Shown here piece after piece: positions 11,201 to 18,215 of a stretch of DNA of 64,000 nucleotides; positions within the stretch are counted from its first letter, which is position 1, and each line of letters begins with the position of its first letter. The position numbers were made by a program, and so were the translations under genes. The notes beneath the pieces are model-generated. The model did no database searches. It had not been told where the DNA came from and worked only from the letters and a program-made list of their open reading frames with translations. Source of the stretch: a virus; IMG/VR virus record IMGVR_UViG_3300035670_000008, positions 124,001 through 188,000 of that record. One strand, written 5' to 3'.

Positions 11201-14200
11201 GTTTGGTTCTGCTTCAGTTTATTCAGAACGCCTTTGACTTTGTCGGCGTCTGGAAGGGTATATCTAAAGCGGCGGGCAACCTCTTCAATCCCAACGCTTA
11301 GTTTCTCCCCAAGGTGACCAAACTTACCGTATAGCTCCAGGGCTGTGTAGGTGGCGAGCTTCGTCTTCTCACCGTATTTCAATAGCCGCTTTTCACCATC
11401 TTCGCCTTTATCGTCTTTACCGTAAGCCGTCAGCAGGTCTTGAAGCTGCTGGTCAGCGTTACTAACTCCAGAGTCAGTCAGATTCCGTTTTATATCGGTC
11501 TTGAGCGCTTCTATCTGCTTCTCTTGTTGGCTACGAACATCGGCTAACTTACCGCTTACTGACGCGGCTATCAGCTGTATCGTAGCTTCGTCTGCATTGG
11601 CTAAGAAGCTTTGACTGGATGACTGGCCTGCCAGCTCATCTAGAGTCCGTCGGACGATACTGTGGTCTTCGCCGACCGCAGTCAAGTCGTCAGGACTAAT
11701 ATTGAATAACCCAATGCTTTGTGATTGAGCTGCTAGTCGGCTAATCTGCTCGTTTGTTCTTTGTTCGGCTGGGGTGTTTAAGGCATCTTGTAGTGTACGT
11801 AGGTAGTCAGCTACACTTTCAGGGCCTTGACGAGCTAACCGCTCGTTATGTTCGGTCAGGTCAGTTCCCGCTAATTTGTGTAGCTCTCGGATGAGCTCAG
11901 TTGTTTCGTGCCGGCGTAAGGTGGCGCCTAGGTTGGCTTTATAATCCCCAGACCCTCTAATTGTTTCGTGCAGTTTCTTCAGATACCCATCGGCGTCTGC
12001 ATCTAGTTCAGCATTGAACATACTCCGGGAGTCCAAGCTAACCTCAGAGAAGCCCATTGCATTCAGCCGGTCTTGAACGTCTACGTTGCGGTAGATGTCC
12101 TGGGACGCCTTTAATAAGAAGGCCAACAGCCCGGCTGGGCGAGTCGTAAAGTCATCTAAGTGGGTGTAGATGTCTTTGCCATGCTCTTGTCCAGTCTTTA
12201 GGCTCTTGGCTTCGGTGAACAACGTATCGAATAACTGTTGGGTACCAGACTGTAACTTATTCAAAGCATCATCATCGCCTGTTAAGGCGGAGATAACTTG
12301 CTGGGTTAACGCGCTCTCTAAAGTCTCACCTTCTCCAACACCGCCCACTAAAGCAGCTAAGCCAGAGTAGAAGCTTAAAGAAGACTTCAACTTGCTGTCG
12401 TTTGCTTTACTTTTTACTGGGCGTAACCGCAACGCCTCCGCGTACTGAGAGCGATTCTCTGCGTCGTGGGTCGTTAGGCTGGTGCGGAGGGCCTCTTTAA
12501 GCCCCTCAATGTTGGTTGAATCGTCGAAGGTCATTAGTAGCATTGCTAATGCTTCCGCGATGGCTCTACCTCCTTTAACCTTGGAATCCCCTTTACCTGT
12601 AATTAGCTCGTAGATACCGCTTTGCTGTTGCTCTTCTAGCAGGCCTAACCCCATATCGAAGTTGAAGCCCTTGATTTGACTAGTAGATAGCATCGCAAAG
12701 ACGTCTTGCGCGGCTACGCGGGTGGGTAAGAGGTGCTTCGTACCTTCAGTAAAGCCGGCCAAGGCTTCCCATAAGGCCCCCTCGGCTGTCCGCATAGGCC
12801 CTTTAGACATCGTGGTACCTGGACGCATGGCGTCTCGGTCGGCTTTAATCGTCTGGGTGTTGAGGTCTAAGGTTACGGTATTCCGTCGACTAACGTTAAC
12901 TCTGGAGTCTGACACAACGGTAATCCCTTCACCGAGTTCACGACCCGCCATAGCCGGCAGCCGGAACAGCATCGGTCGTACCTGGCTGTCTCCTGTCGAA
13001 CTGCTGTAGTTAAATAGGTTCTTAATGGTGAACGCCATGGAGTTCTCTTTGACTTCACCAATTTTCTCCATAGAGGCTAGGTATTGAGCTGGCTCCAGCT
13101 GGACGTCCTTTCCGTCTGAATCTTTCTGTACGTCGGGCGGGCTATAAACCCCTTTGCGGTAGTAAAAGCCTACTTCATCCGAGCCACGGGAGATATCTAT
13201 GCGAAGGTTATCGCTGTTCAACGACTGGATAGAGTCTATAACCAGTCGATGGACGTCTCTGGCGTCAAGACTGTCACCTACAGCGAGCCGAACGCTCTCT
13301 ATAAAGTTGCCAATATTAAGCTTACCTTTGGGGTCAGCTAAGCCTACTGGGGTTACACCCAGCTCAGCTAGTCGGCTGGTCACCTCAGTCGTCACCTGTT
13401 TATTCAGGCTATTTAGAACATCGGTTAGTTCGACTTTAAGGTCTTTAGCTAAAAAGATAGTCCCTGGCTTTAGTTTGTCGTTGATTTCTTTCTGTAGGGC
13501 AGCCGGGTTAGCTGAGAAGGAGTCTAACGTAGCTGTGGCCTGGACAACGTGGGGTTGAACATATCTCAGGTCATTGTACTTAGAGTTTAAGAGACCGTAG
13601 TCAGATAACTGAGACGCCCCGGTACCGATGACTACCCTTCTGGGGGTCTTACCGCCGATGAAGCCTTTGATAATCTGCTTCTGGTCTTCACTCAACTCTA
13701 CAGCCACCCGTCGCAGCAGTTGGGGGTCGGGGTTTCTTAACAGGTCAGCGTCTTCGGCAGTGTTATCTGGATGGAGCCGCTTAAATTCTCTTAGATATTC
13801 ATCCTTTAAATAATCGAACTGCTGTCGGCTTAGACTACCAAGAATACTGCCGCCTAAAGACGATGGTGCGTCTCCCGCGTTGTAGCTACCAACACTCCCG
13901 AAACTCAAGGCGTATTGAACGAATTCCTTTGAGGCCTCGTAGATAGGTCGAGTGGAGGTTAGGTTCTTCATCCGTTGGCTGATTTGCTCAGACTTAGCAA
14001 ACGGGAAGAAATATAACAGCTGGTCTAGGTTACCTTCCTCGTCTAACTGACCGTTTGGAATAGCATTACCTTGCTCGTCGTACTTAGGTAAAAGCCTACC
14101 ATCGTAACTAGTCTGGTAGTCTCGCTCGTAACGACTGAAGGTTATCTTAGCTAACCGTTCTGCTTCTGCTTTAGCCTCGTCTTTGTTTCGTCCGGCCTGT

Positions 14201-17200
14201 TCCAGAAGAGCGGTCGTCTCCTTGATATACTCACTCTTTTTAATAATGCTGAGCCCGGGCATACTCTGCATCAAACCCATTAGGTTGTGAACGACCGGAG
14301 CCCCGCCCTCTAGTTTCAACAGCCCGCCGTAGCGAACGTAGGCGTCTTGGAACTTAAGTCTACCGGACGAAGCAACGGCTCGGAGGTACTCGCCTGAGTA
14401 GGCCCCCAGGCCTTCCCCGTGCATTAACGCGTAGGGGCTCATAACAAAACCGGTAGTCTCTCCACCTCGGAGGTAGTCAAAGACGTTCGCAATCTGCTTG
14501 TCTTCGCCGTATACCGGCAGGCGGTGGATACCTTGACCAAAGGAGTAGTTCGTTTCGTGGGGTTGAGGGAAGATGTCTACTTGGTTGCTAAACGCCTCTT
14601 TCTTCCCTTTCTCTACCTCGTTTTTATAGATAGCCGCCAACACCGGATTGGAGTTGATGGTCTGCATAATCAAATCATTATAAATACCGCTATAACCTAA
14701 GCCGCCTTGGGTGCGTAGCCCCATACTGACGGATTCAATCACCCGGTCGGTAATGGTAGAGGTGAACTTAGCTACCTGTTGATGAATGGCTTCACCGCTG
14801 GTAGAGCTACCCACCATCGACATTAATCCCTCAACAAAGACGTCAACCGCCTTAGTCATCTGCTCTCTTCTCAAGCCGGCTAACGCTTCAGTCTTGGAGT
14901 AACCAGGGACGTATTGGTCGTAGTCTGCTAAAGCCCCACCTAACATATCGGTTAGTTGAGTTTTAAACGCTACCTTAGCCTTTATCCGGTCTTTAGCCGA
15001 GCTGCCGGCTAGCTGCTCGATTAAGCCCTTGGAGACATTCTCTAAGTCGATGTTCTCTTTATTTTTATTCAGACTGTAGCCTAACCCTTTGCCAATCTCG
15101 GCGAAGTTAGCTCCGATCAGTTTCCGTAGGTTGGTCTGAAAGACTCCTTTGTCTAAGTTACCGAAAGTAGTGTGAACACCACGAATTTGGTACTCATACT
15201 GCATGGAGTGATACATCGTGGTCACTAAACCACCTAAGACATCGAATGCCCCGGCTTGGTAGCTATCTCCGTGGCGGAGAGTCTTATCTACGACTTTGCC
15301 TTCTCTAGGGTCATAGACTTGATAGGTCTTGGCGTCGCCAGAACTATTCTTATAGACCATGCCGGCTAGCATCCGCTGAGTCTTGTTTAGATAGACGACA
15401 GGCTCCATGCCGTCCTTATAACGGGAGTTGATGGTCTGCTCTCCCCCGAAGGTTACGTCAAAGGAGTAACCTGGCTGCCCCTGAATCGGACTAGCAATCT
15501 GGATTGTCGCCCCGACTAACTTAGCCTCTCCTTCACCAACGAGATACCGGCGGCTAAAGATAAACTTGGGCATCTTACTGGGGTCGGTGCTTTCCCAAAC
15601 GCGGGCTTCCTTCCCGCCCATCTGCTGCAGATAGGCCAGGCCCTGCTCAGCGATTGCCGAGTTTCCTCGTCGTTCGACTAACAAGCCTTGATAGTCCTTC
15701 CCGCCCCTTAGATTTAACCCAAAGCGGCTGTAGCCATGTAGGTAGGTATTGGCAATATCGTCCTGCTCCTCCGTAGAGAGAAGGTCTAAAGAGTTCGCAC
15801 TGGTTTTATCTAAGAACAACATCGTCTCAATGTTGTTTTCGTAGGCCTGCTTTGATAGGTTAGCCGACCCAATCCCATAAGACTTTAGTTTATTATTCTC
15901 ATCCAAGACAGCAAACGACTTACTGTGCATGAACTGAGACGGCATCAGTGTAAAAGCGTTGTTCTCTAGTAGGGTTTTAATTAGTCCGTGTCGTTCCTTC
16001 TGATTCTCGGTTCTAGAACTCTCAGCTATTTTGTCGACTGCGTAATAGTTGTCTAATAAGGCAAACAACCCTAGGTCTGGCTTATAACTTGTAGCTGTGA
16101 TTCCAATACTTAATCGTCCGCTTTCCGCTAAGGTCTTCAAAGCCTCGAAGCCGGACGCCTTAACGCTAAAAGGCGTGCCCGACATATTTTTATTAGGGTC
16201 TAACATCTGTTCAATGTATTGAACAGACATAATAGCTTTGTCCTTTCCGTCAGCTGCGGCTCGGCCTAGACGGTCAGACATCTGTTCGTGGATGTCTTCG
16301 TTAACGTATAGAGCTTTGTGACCAGCGCCAGTAGCCACAAGGTTGTTTTCGTATAACGTTTTAAACCGGTCCCTTAGATTGTTAGGATCTCGGTCTCCAG
16401 TATCGTGCTTATTATCTTGTAGACTTAATAACGCATCGGTGGCTGCTTTAATCTGTTTGCTAACCGCGTCGAACGAAGCACGTTGTTTAACAGCCCATTG
16501 GTTGTGCTCTTCGTCATCTAATTTGAATGCTGCTCGATTGATAACCAGCATTTCTTCAATGGTGGTGCTTTGGTCTAAAGCTGGTGTGTAGTTTTGGGTG
16601 GAGATGAAGAACTTAGTAATCTGCTCTTGTTGACCCTGACCTTCATAGAAATAACCAAGCTTGGCGTGGATAGACCCGGTGTTCATATACACTGGTTTTA
16701 TCCGGGCGTCGGCTTGTCCGTTGTATAGCTGTGAAGCTCGTACAGCTAAGTCGTTACCTCCGTAGATACTGGCACGGGTAAAGTCGTCCTGGGCATCTGA
16801 CGCGGCTGAATACCCTTGTGTCCCTATCACCGTTGCACCAGGACGAGTAACTAAGGCAGCCAGCGCGCTAGTGTTCTGCATCTGGTAGACGTAGCCACGA
16901 AAACCTAGATTTCTGTTTTCCTCACCTGCGAACATGGCGAAGATATCTAAGTTACTTGGTCTACCAACTAACCCACTCGGACTCTGGTAATGCCGGGTTT
17001 GTTGAGTCAGCCGGTTACTGATGTTATCTATCGAACGGTTGAGCCGCTGAGCGCCATACTCTACTGCGCGAGTCAGCCCCTGGTTGAGATAACCTTGGTC
17101 GTACTCCGCTATCTTAAGTCGGTTAGCGGTGGTGTCTACATTCTGTTTCTGGTCAGCACTAACCTTATTTCGCTCGTCTTCTGCTTGTTTAAAGCGGCGC

Positions 17201-17571
17201 TCAAACTCCTTAGAGTAATTCTGAATACCTCGGAATGGATCGGTAGCATTAGTGACGAAGTTCGTCCAGAACTTATGGTCAACGTTGACTTCACCGTCAG
17301 TGTTTGCGTTCAGTGACCAACTGCTTAGGTTGGTGGCTACCTCTGGGTAGATTGCAACGTAGTCTTCAAGCGGGATTGATTTTAATAACTCTTTAGGCAG
17401 GCTTTCCCCTGCGTCTTTCAACGCCTGCTCTAAGAGGTTAATAAAAGACTGATATGTTGTAAGTAATGTCTCGTCCGCTACTAGGGACTGCTTTACCGGA
17501 CCGTTTACCCTGGCATCCTCGCTTAGGTAGGTAATTAAGTCATAGTAGTTTTGAATAGAGTAAGTAGACAT
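2233..17571 (-). CDS. Giant virion protein, tape-measure candidate with N-terminal phospholipase-D-like motifs (5112 aa)
   Basis: One uninterrupted frame of 15.3 kb, ATG at 17569-17571, TAG at 2233-2235. Residues about 300-580 carry two PLD-type motif pairs: HAKLGYF (H near 301) with STQNYT, and HSKSFAVLD (H near 549) with GSANLS. The second is closer to the HxK...GSxN consensus; the first lacks the motif Asp. The remainder is largely helical, with coiled-coil stretches near residues 2885-2960, 3330-3415 and 3830-3890, and two short hydrophobic segments near 4860 and 5000. The tail assembly chaperone with a frameshift extension lies immediately upstream, which is the hallmark context of a tape measure protein. 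At about 0.15 nm per residue a fully helical protein would span roughly 770 nm. Alternatives are a multi-domain protein injected with the DNA, or both roles combined. Coding is certain; the tape-measure call is an inference from context. Confidence 0.6.
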   Translation of the reverse strand: MSTYSIQNYYDLITYLSEDARVNGPVKQSLVADETLLTTYQSFINLLEQALKDAGESLPKELLKSIPLEDYVAIYPEVATNLSSWSLNANTDGEVNVDHKFWTNFVTNATDPFRGIQNYSKEFERRFKQAEDERNKVSADQKQNVDTTANRLKIAEYDQGYLNQGLTRAVEYGAQRLNRSIDNISNRLTQQTRHYQSPSGLVGRPSNLDIFAMFAGEENRNLGFRGYVYQMQNTSALAALVTRPGATVIGTQGYSAASDAQDDFTRASIYGGNDLAVRASQLYNGQADARIKPVYMNTGSIHAKLGYFYEGQGQQEQITKFFISTQNYTPALDQSTTIEEMLVINRAAFKLDDEEHNQWAVKQRASFDAVSKQIKAATDALLSLQDNKHDTGDRDPNNLRDRFKTLYENNLVATGAGHKALYVNEDIHEQMSDRLGRAAADGKDKAIMSVQYIEQMLDPNKNMSGTPFSVKASGFEALKTLAESGRLSIGITATSYKPDLGLFALLDNYYAVDKIAESSRTENQKERHGLIKTLLENNAFTLMPSQFMHSKSFAVLDENNKLKSYGIGSANLSKQAYENNIETMLFLDKTSANSLDLLSTEEQDDIANTYLHGYSRFGLNLRGGKDYQGLLVERRGNSAIAEQGLAYLQQMGGKEARVWESTDPSKMPKFIFSRRYLVGEGEAKLVGATIQIASPIQGQPGYSFDVTFGGEQTINSRYKDGMEPVVYLNKTQRMLAGMVYKNSSGDAKTYQVYDPREGKVVDKTLRHGDSYQAGAFDVLGGLVTTMYHSMQYEYQIRGVHTTFGNLDKGVFQTNLRKLIGANFAEIGKGLGYSLNKNKENIDLENVSKGLIEQLAGSSAKDRIKAKVAFKTQLTDMLGGALADYDQYVPGYSKTEALAGLRREQMTKAVDVFVEGLMSMVGSSTSGEAIHQQVAKFTSTITDRVIESVSMGLRTQGGLGYSGIYNDLIMQTINSNPVLAAIYKNEVEKGKKEAFSNQVDIFPQPHETNYSFGQGIHRLPVYGEDKQIANVFDYLRGGETTGFVMSPYALMHGEGLGAYSGEYLRAVASSGRLKFQDAYVRYGGLLKLEGGAPVVHNLMGLMQSMPGLSIIKKSEYIKETTALLEQAGRNKDEAKAEAERLAKITFSRYERDYQTSYDGRLLPKYDEQGNAIPNGQLDEEGNLDQLLYFFPFAKSEQISQRMKNLTSTRPIYEASKEFVQYALSFGSVGSYNAGDAPSSLGGSILGSLSRQQFDYLKDEYLREFKRLHPDNTAEDADLLRNPDPQLLRRVAVELSEDQKQIIKGFIGGKTPRRVVIGTGASQLSDYGLLNSKYNDLRYVQPHVVQATATLDSFSANPAALQKEINDKLKPGTIFLAKDLKVELTDVLNSLNKQVTTEVTSRLAELGVTPVGLADPKGKLNIGNFIESVRLAVGDSLDARDVHRLVIDSIQSLNSDNLRIDISRGSDEVGFYYRKGVYSPPDVQKDSDGKDVQLEPAQYLASMEKIGEVKENSMAFTIKNLFNYSSSTGDSQVRPMLFRLPAMAGRELGEGITVVSDSRVNVSRRNTVTLDLNTQTIKADRDAMRPGTTMSKGPMRTAEGALWEALAGFTEGTKHLLPTRVAAQDVFAMLSTSQIKGFNFDMGLGLLEEQQQSGIYELITGKGDSKVKGGRAIAEALAMLLMTFDDSTNIEGLKEALRTSLTTHDAENRSQYAEALRLRPVKSKANDSKLKSSLSFYSGLAALVGGVGEGETLESALTQQVISALTGDDDALNKLQSGTQQLFDTLFTEAKSLKTGQEHGKDIYTHLDDFTTRPAGLLAFLLKASQDIYRNVDVQDRLNAMGFSEVSLDSRSMFNAELDADADGYLKKLHETIRGSGDYKANLGATLRRHETTELIRELHKLAGTDLTEHNERLARQGPESVADYLRTLQDALNTPAEQRTNEQISRLAAQSQSIGLFNISPDDLTAVGEDHSIVRRTLDELAGQSSSQSFLANADEATIQLIAASVSGKLADVRSQQEKQIEALKTDIKRNLTDSGVSNADQQLQDLLTAYGKDDKGEDGEKRLLKYGEKTKLATYTALELYGKFGHLGEKLSVGIEEVARRFRYTLPDADKVKGVLNKLKQNQTITSEEEQMLHEVEAVYQAIRTYVQTQRFIELPGEYEPSKLAVPAGMKNITALEGHYAQGLTAKQLEMYAYNPKDLTDVGTIQHALVQLAIVYENVVPTHRQVQDSYGIMKHNLGDAAVVQHIAQTELGLTPQLITNATEHRAINSDLSALVFNEDITTKRLGLSLSLGQNTTYDFINTYLTHYTSFGRHQLPGNVDSSGRVETRTLGTKAVSEFIKQGHQKQDSNSYLPALQQMMDYADITRRNLGNNLDYEANINRRVDLVLEETRTRLDRKFRHKAANNPTFMAALETRLEEAKLGIAEFNMEEFLDRLYSRQESPINTSLNTTHLYDQDSEDILYQKEYLRNYNATGTRALATNAALNAITETYREQVRTRVENTFNMNTGAEYLEGMESLYQSAQQQFEYYRNKGDFEGRLQRESAKTIMQSLSTTRMISLPSIEILDRHSLDTQGRGLNVVTVGSDRNAQTGVLLGLDILQKLSLLFNAESHPALEAQFKLVAKLQRLQPVIDKIQLGALQGVGTSTITDEEVVELQELQVLMQQSKETAVELVHNKNSIRQATANRMGMSGTSYIAVNSFLVGMDEVGMGSRVERAAGLTAGNGIRRLSSSIDKSIRKDVKAIRLAAALGSKGQILMELTITNEIEYAQELLQELTDGTVKNEVESVIQKLRQAQISGDRDTIENALRSAKGLVEVRNTYLSGVVPLGTENPVKTQLAFIEEQKVNQQRIRNLDVSLGYIKGENTIIKQRDRLNFGVSGESLQNRQDEISRLEAKRSKQIAYHYNTRSGYVKNQMELQQRINEKNAAIAKKEAQVVDKQQKIAEQEAYIRTQQASLNYYRYYDIRNPYDQSGEGHNTRVQRARRNVDNKWNWLLNQASTYQNLNSRVLPAIGRKINTLTNQNQFGDTYHDKIVFSIENAIGLTDEVPPYSARDFIGQMRFLEKHLTRYNSVAQGSIIPSNMPSDLNQLSQQEQREFAAQVNDNVRALFEVVPASQATGRIAVNQLTPRGQSLLAAVDNMIPTLEGAYNEINNTRLPNILTNINAGLADLGVNQTVTPENVGALTRLDAVTERLMTQSDIKGYTNFLFNPSEQQLNTVRDSRFPMVRAAYLSRGEFGGFFGALMFGDADLDAQSIDGVKARQKAASVLFPIEQGDSLYAKLKRANQLQARARSNIMVADLGLRGPEAVPVGMPIPDNSFFYNEDGWPQYLTGQVENLTQKIGGMRDKVTELEGYQADNTTKLPGELAAIKTEIGKLDTKIAEKSAELPARQAAHAGLSEEHKAYQNVIESELKLQKYIGWGYVQYDSSSPQQQAANLAQMQEVIDYTNRLRAVAYGKEDGKNIDFIVDRLNEIKANLERRLAGGYTAEETFIQGTGLSNKLTQRQYDELQSGVSVLGNQAELQSRLAQVEAAIGYVESQRTAYGGPEYFRLNIDYGLTKEAAKGRQTVAENLLEYQQSKLTIERAAAQLNNPTARYVPVEQARLDQANAYMGSLSQDTVNQYETEIASRQLYAGVEDIINPSTGAVVDSVDQQTVRLLKQEAEIYQDYPDLAKYNSQLREWAKLLRDYAYHYGNESANITPEDLHRRLVNNENIDIIVASVISGQPVNQENLAKVQNEIEYRAGLGAVLTGRQGAPFYTSNPTDGQSINSLFKQAIEITETNRRGRELNTFLTSNETSASALMLVSAFGFEFTGLGDYDGDSFQAALSRVNNMTGEIAQRTVELRRLSREKEQIEAALVKARNMATPVPALVESLEEQLAEKAASIQQAENFKSVATQTIKAALGEVEATRTSKINRAYEGLRSYIGSFLALPEQVIGSKEIAENTVFKDEALRGLIKQFVDTLSGFNFDTGLMGGELGKYSHINAAEFDTDGRLQQGSLTWDEGFGKLSNEKQTRVRENFEYWSGQFEQSGSFYQAYLDKGSYTKDDYVQAVSEYQAQMESTVMSMMSVNKVFANVRGTVTDPENFGSMQAIMGITGGSLLGKVYNTVVPISSGLSADISFKRMLLDKDLTAGFNAAVERGFTGAIQQNADAAVGDALTRMQSMLTQEAVDNTTEEIIPWRIAMRETEERNAVSYRFLVTTQQYLRDAALKPKQAGGLSGRIESYRISESALDELKEIGITDREAISKEVGYTNILQMESRYTDHDQRKSFIQIVSQDFLGTVANSALQYQYGVDTRGPSVQETEGLTAFAALRLLTDYVSGKGDSAANLMENSSYGSTLKAIKASYQKALDDGTLPEHIKARVATYGRIDDAKLTTYVLSDMMNKFQANFISDAMLEGMKNIHIDVTRKALDIYGVNEQGQIVDDSKLTLASMESYIKDVQSYLDVKIGDSETEPVRFLDEIQNTLDDERLSTKQKVARIKGKGTLLLRDKYLNVDTADKIVAGLEARQQTELAKLREQQSAMSAAIQQELTAVQTPENPGAQLSEQTLTKAVIGSLVEHSISQQTDLMMPMMNRLKAFNRAVAEIQDSGGTTNLAKALVAHGDSFNSLAMEFSAQQYALDAGKLSGEALPKAFAHNVTAIVDAVKSQIAGGGSLSHQEVKGVFAALALGGAIPDSVQQMMSEAGANLTPDQMIDFQQKVVQALTYGGVETPTASPTAPVPEVNRLPVTAGMGALEYAAAANSYLHTQVGMAGLAQNMAQIITEKTGQITADTSEVELQQVEALVEQQKVVQQKLNENLDTYLENRQAAGFVSPLAEVTQARDNLMDVTQRSVDVQRAAKERAESHEVLSRMHGLAEGVSILGVPLLFSMMQGDIPLTEQVTSLGLDVVMSGITASSYERSSLRQLLSPSQDTQSADRTQRIADKLQFGRMQQYLMNYGSPTEGLARAAVSELIYAGGATFGTLLGQHFDQARPGFAGVPGVAGQTGAARLITEVAGGLIGMTVGGVISQRPIPTTTVTQDEFMADVAKSVSAGIQNIYNYLSQNLVGGDEEELDAEDLDSGETLTAMSGRSDIRSAFVDGSNVALSPAEFFQIISEDTNSPTTAQLLGIA

Positions 17572-17610
17572 GTTTTAATAACATCACCGTATACTCTCAA
17601 CTTAGTCAGA

Positions 17611-17635
17611 AGGGAGCCCGTATTTTGGACTCCCT
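17611..17635 (-). terminator. Hairpin between chaperone extension and giant gene
   Basis: On the minus strand AGGGAGTCC pairs with GGGCTCCCT (9 bp including one T-G pair) around a 7-base loop. It lies in the 68-base gap between the stop of the chaperone extension (17640) and the start of the giant gene (17571). No U-run follows, so it is more likely an attenuator, processing site or RNA-stability element than a full intrinsic terminator. It would suit a step-down in expression between the abundant chaperone and the giant protein. Confidence 0.45.
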
Positions 17636-17639
17636 CTGG

Positions 17640-18215
17640 CTACCGAAAGGTTTTGTCTAAGGCAGCGTTCGATTTTATATTGCTGATGGCATCTAAGGAT
17701 GGTTTGATTTGCTCCTTCATTGCCATCTTGGCTTCGTTGTTACGCCGCTCAATCTCGCGGTTGAGGTTCTCTACCTCCAAGGCGATGGCTTTCTTAATGA
17801 CTTCTGGCCATCCGTAGGTAGCGTAGAAGGCATCTCCACCACTTCCTATCCACTCAGCTAACGGAAGTTTAGTAAATTGGTTGGCTGCTATCCAGCTGGA
17901 TATCTGGTATTTCTCGGAGATGATTTTAGCAGCCTCTTCAAAAATCATATCTCTAGAGAGCATTAGATTCTTGAACTCTTCTTCCGTTAGACTCTCCCAG
18001 CGGCGGATGGGCCACCAGTCGGGGTAGATACAGGAGCGCCCAGCTAACTCTAGAAGAGGGTCGCCAGGCGCGGCGACTGGTGTGGGTGGTGTGTAGTTTA
18101 AGAAGCGGACGGCTCCGTTGTTGTCTCCGAGGGCTGGGCCGTAGTACGCCGAGCCCGAGGTTTGGCGTCGGATTCTTGTTGCCCAAAGCTTGCTCTGTAG
18201 CGCTTCCCCGCTTCT
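17640..18215 (-). CDS. Tail assembly chaperone extension (GT-type), -1 frame
   Basis: The -1 frame relative to the upstream 263-aa chaperone is open from 18215 to a stop at 17640. From about 18119 onward it reads as convincing protein: NGAVRFLNYTPPTP, YPDWWPIRRWESLTEEEF and then LMLSRDMIFEEAAKII. This coding sequence starts before the chaperone's own stop and has no obvious start of its own until ATG at 17963. That is the arrangement of lambda G/GT and related chaperone pairs, where a programmed -1 slip makes a longer minority product that recruits the tape measure. I did not find a perfect X XXY YYZ heptamer; the best local candidate is GGGGAAG at 18203-18209. Independent translation from ATG 17963 (107 aa) is the alternative. 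The extension's C-terminal half is helical and charged. Confidence 0.65.
   Translation of the reverse strand, partial: RSGEALQSKLWATRIRRQTSGSAYYGPALGDNNGAVRFLNYTPPTPVAAPGDPLLELAGRSCIYPDWWPIRRWESLTEEEFKNLMLSRDMIFEEAAKIISEKYQISSWIAANQFTKLPLAEWIGSGGDAFYATYGWPEVIKKAIALEVENLNREIERRNNEAKMAMKEQIKPSLDAISNIKSNAALDKTFR

Noticed and set aside
12722-13009. Several rightward frames of 60-120 residues inside the giant leftward gene
   Set aside because: They lie antisense within a 15-kb coherent frame, lack ribosome sites, and have Ser/Arg/Leu-rich composition typical of shadows.
17953-18186. A 77-residue frame in the third phase over the chaperone junction
   Set aside because: It is Arg/Pro/Ser-rich and overlaps the -1 frame that reads as convincing protein; it is a shadow of the chaperone junction.
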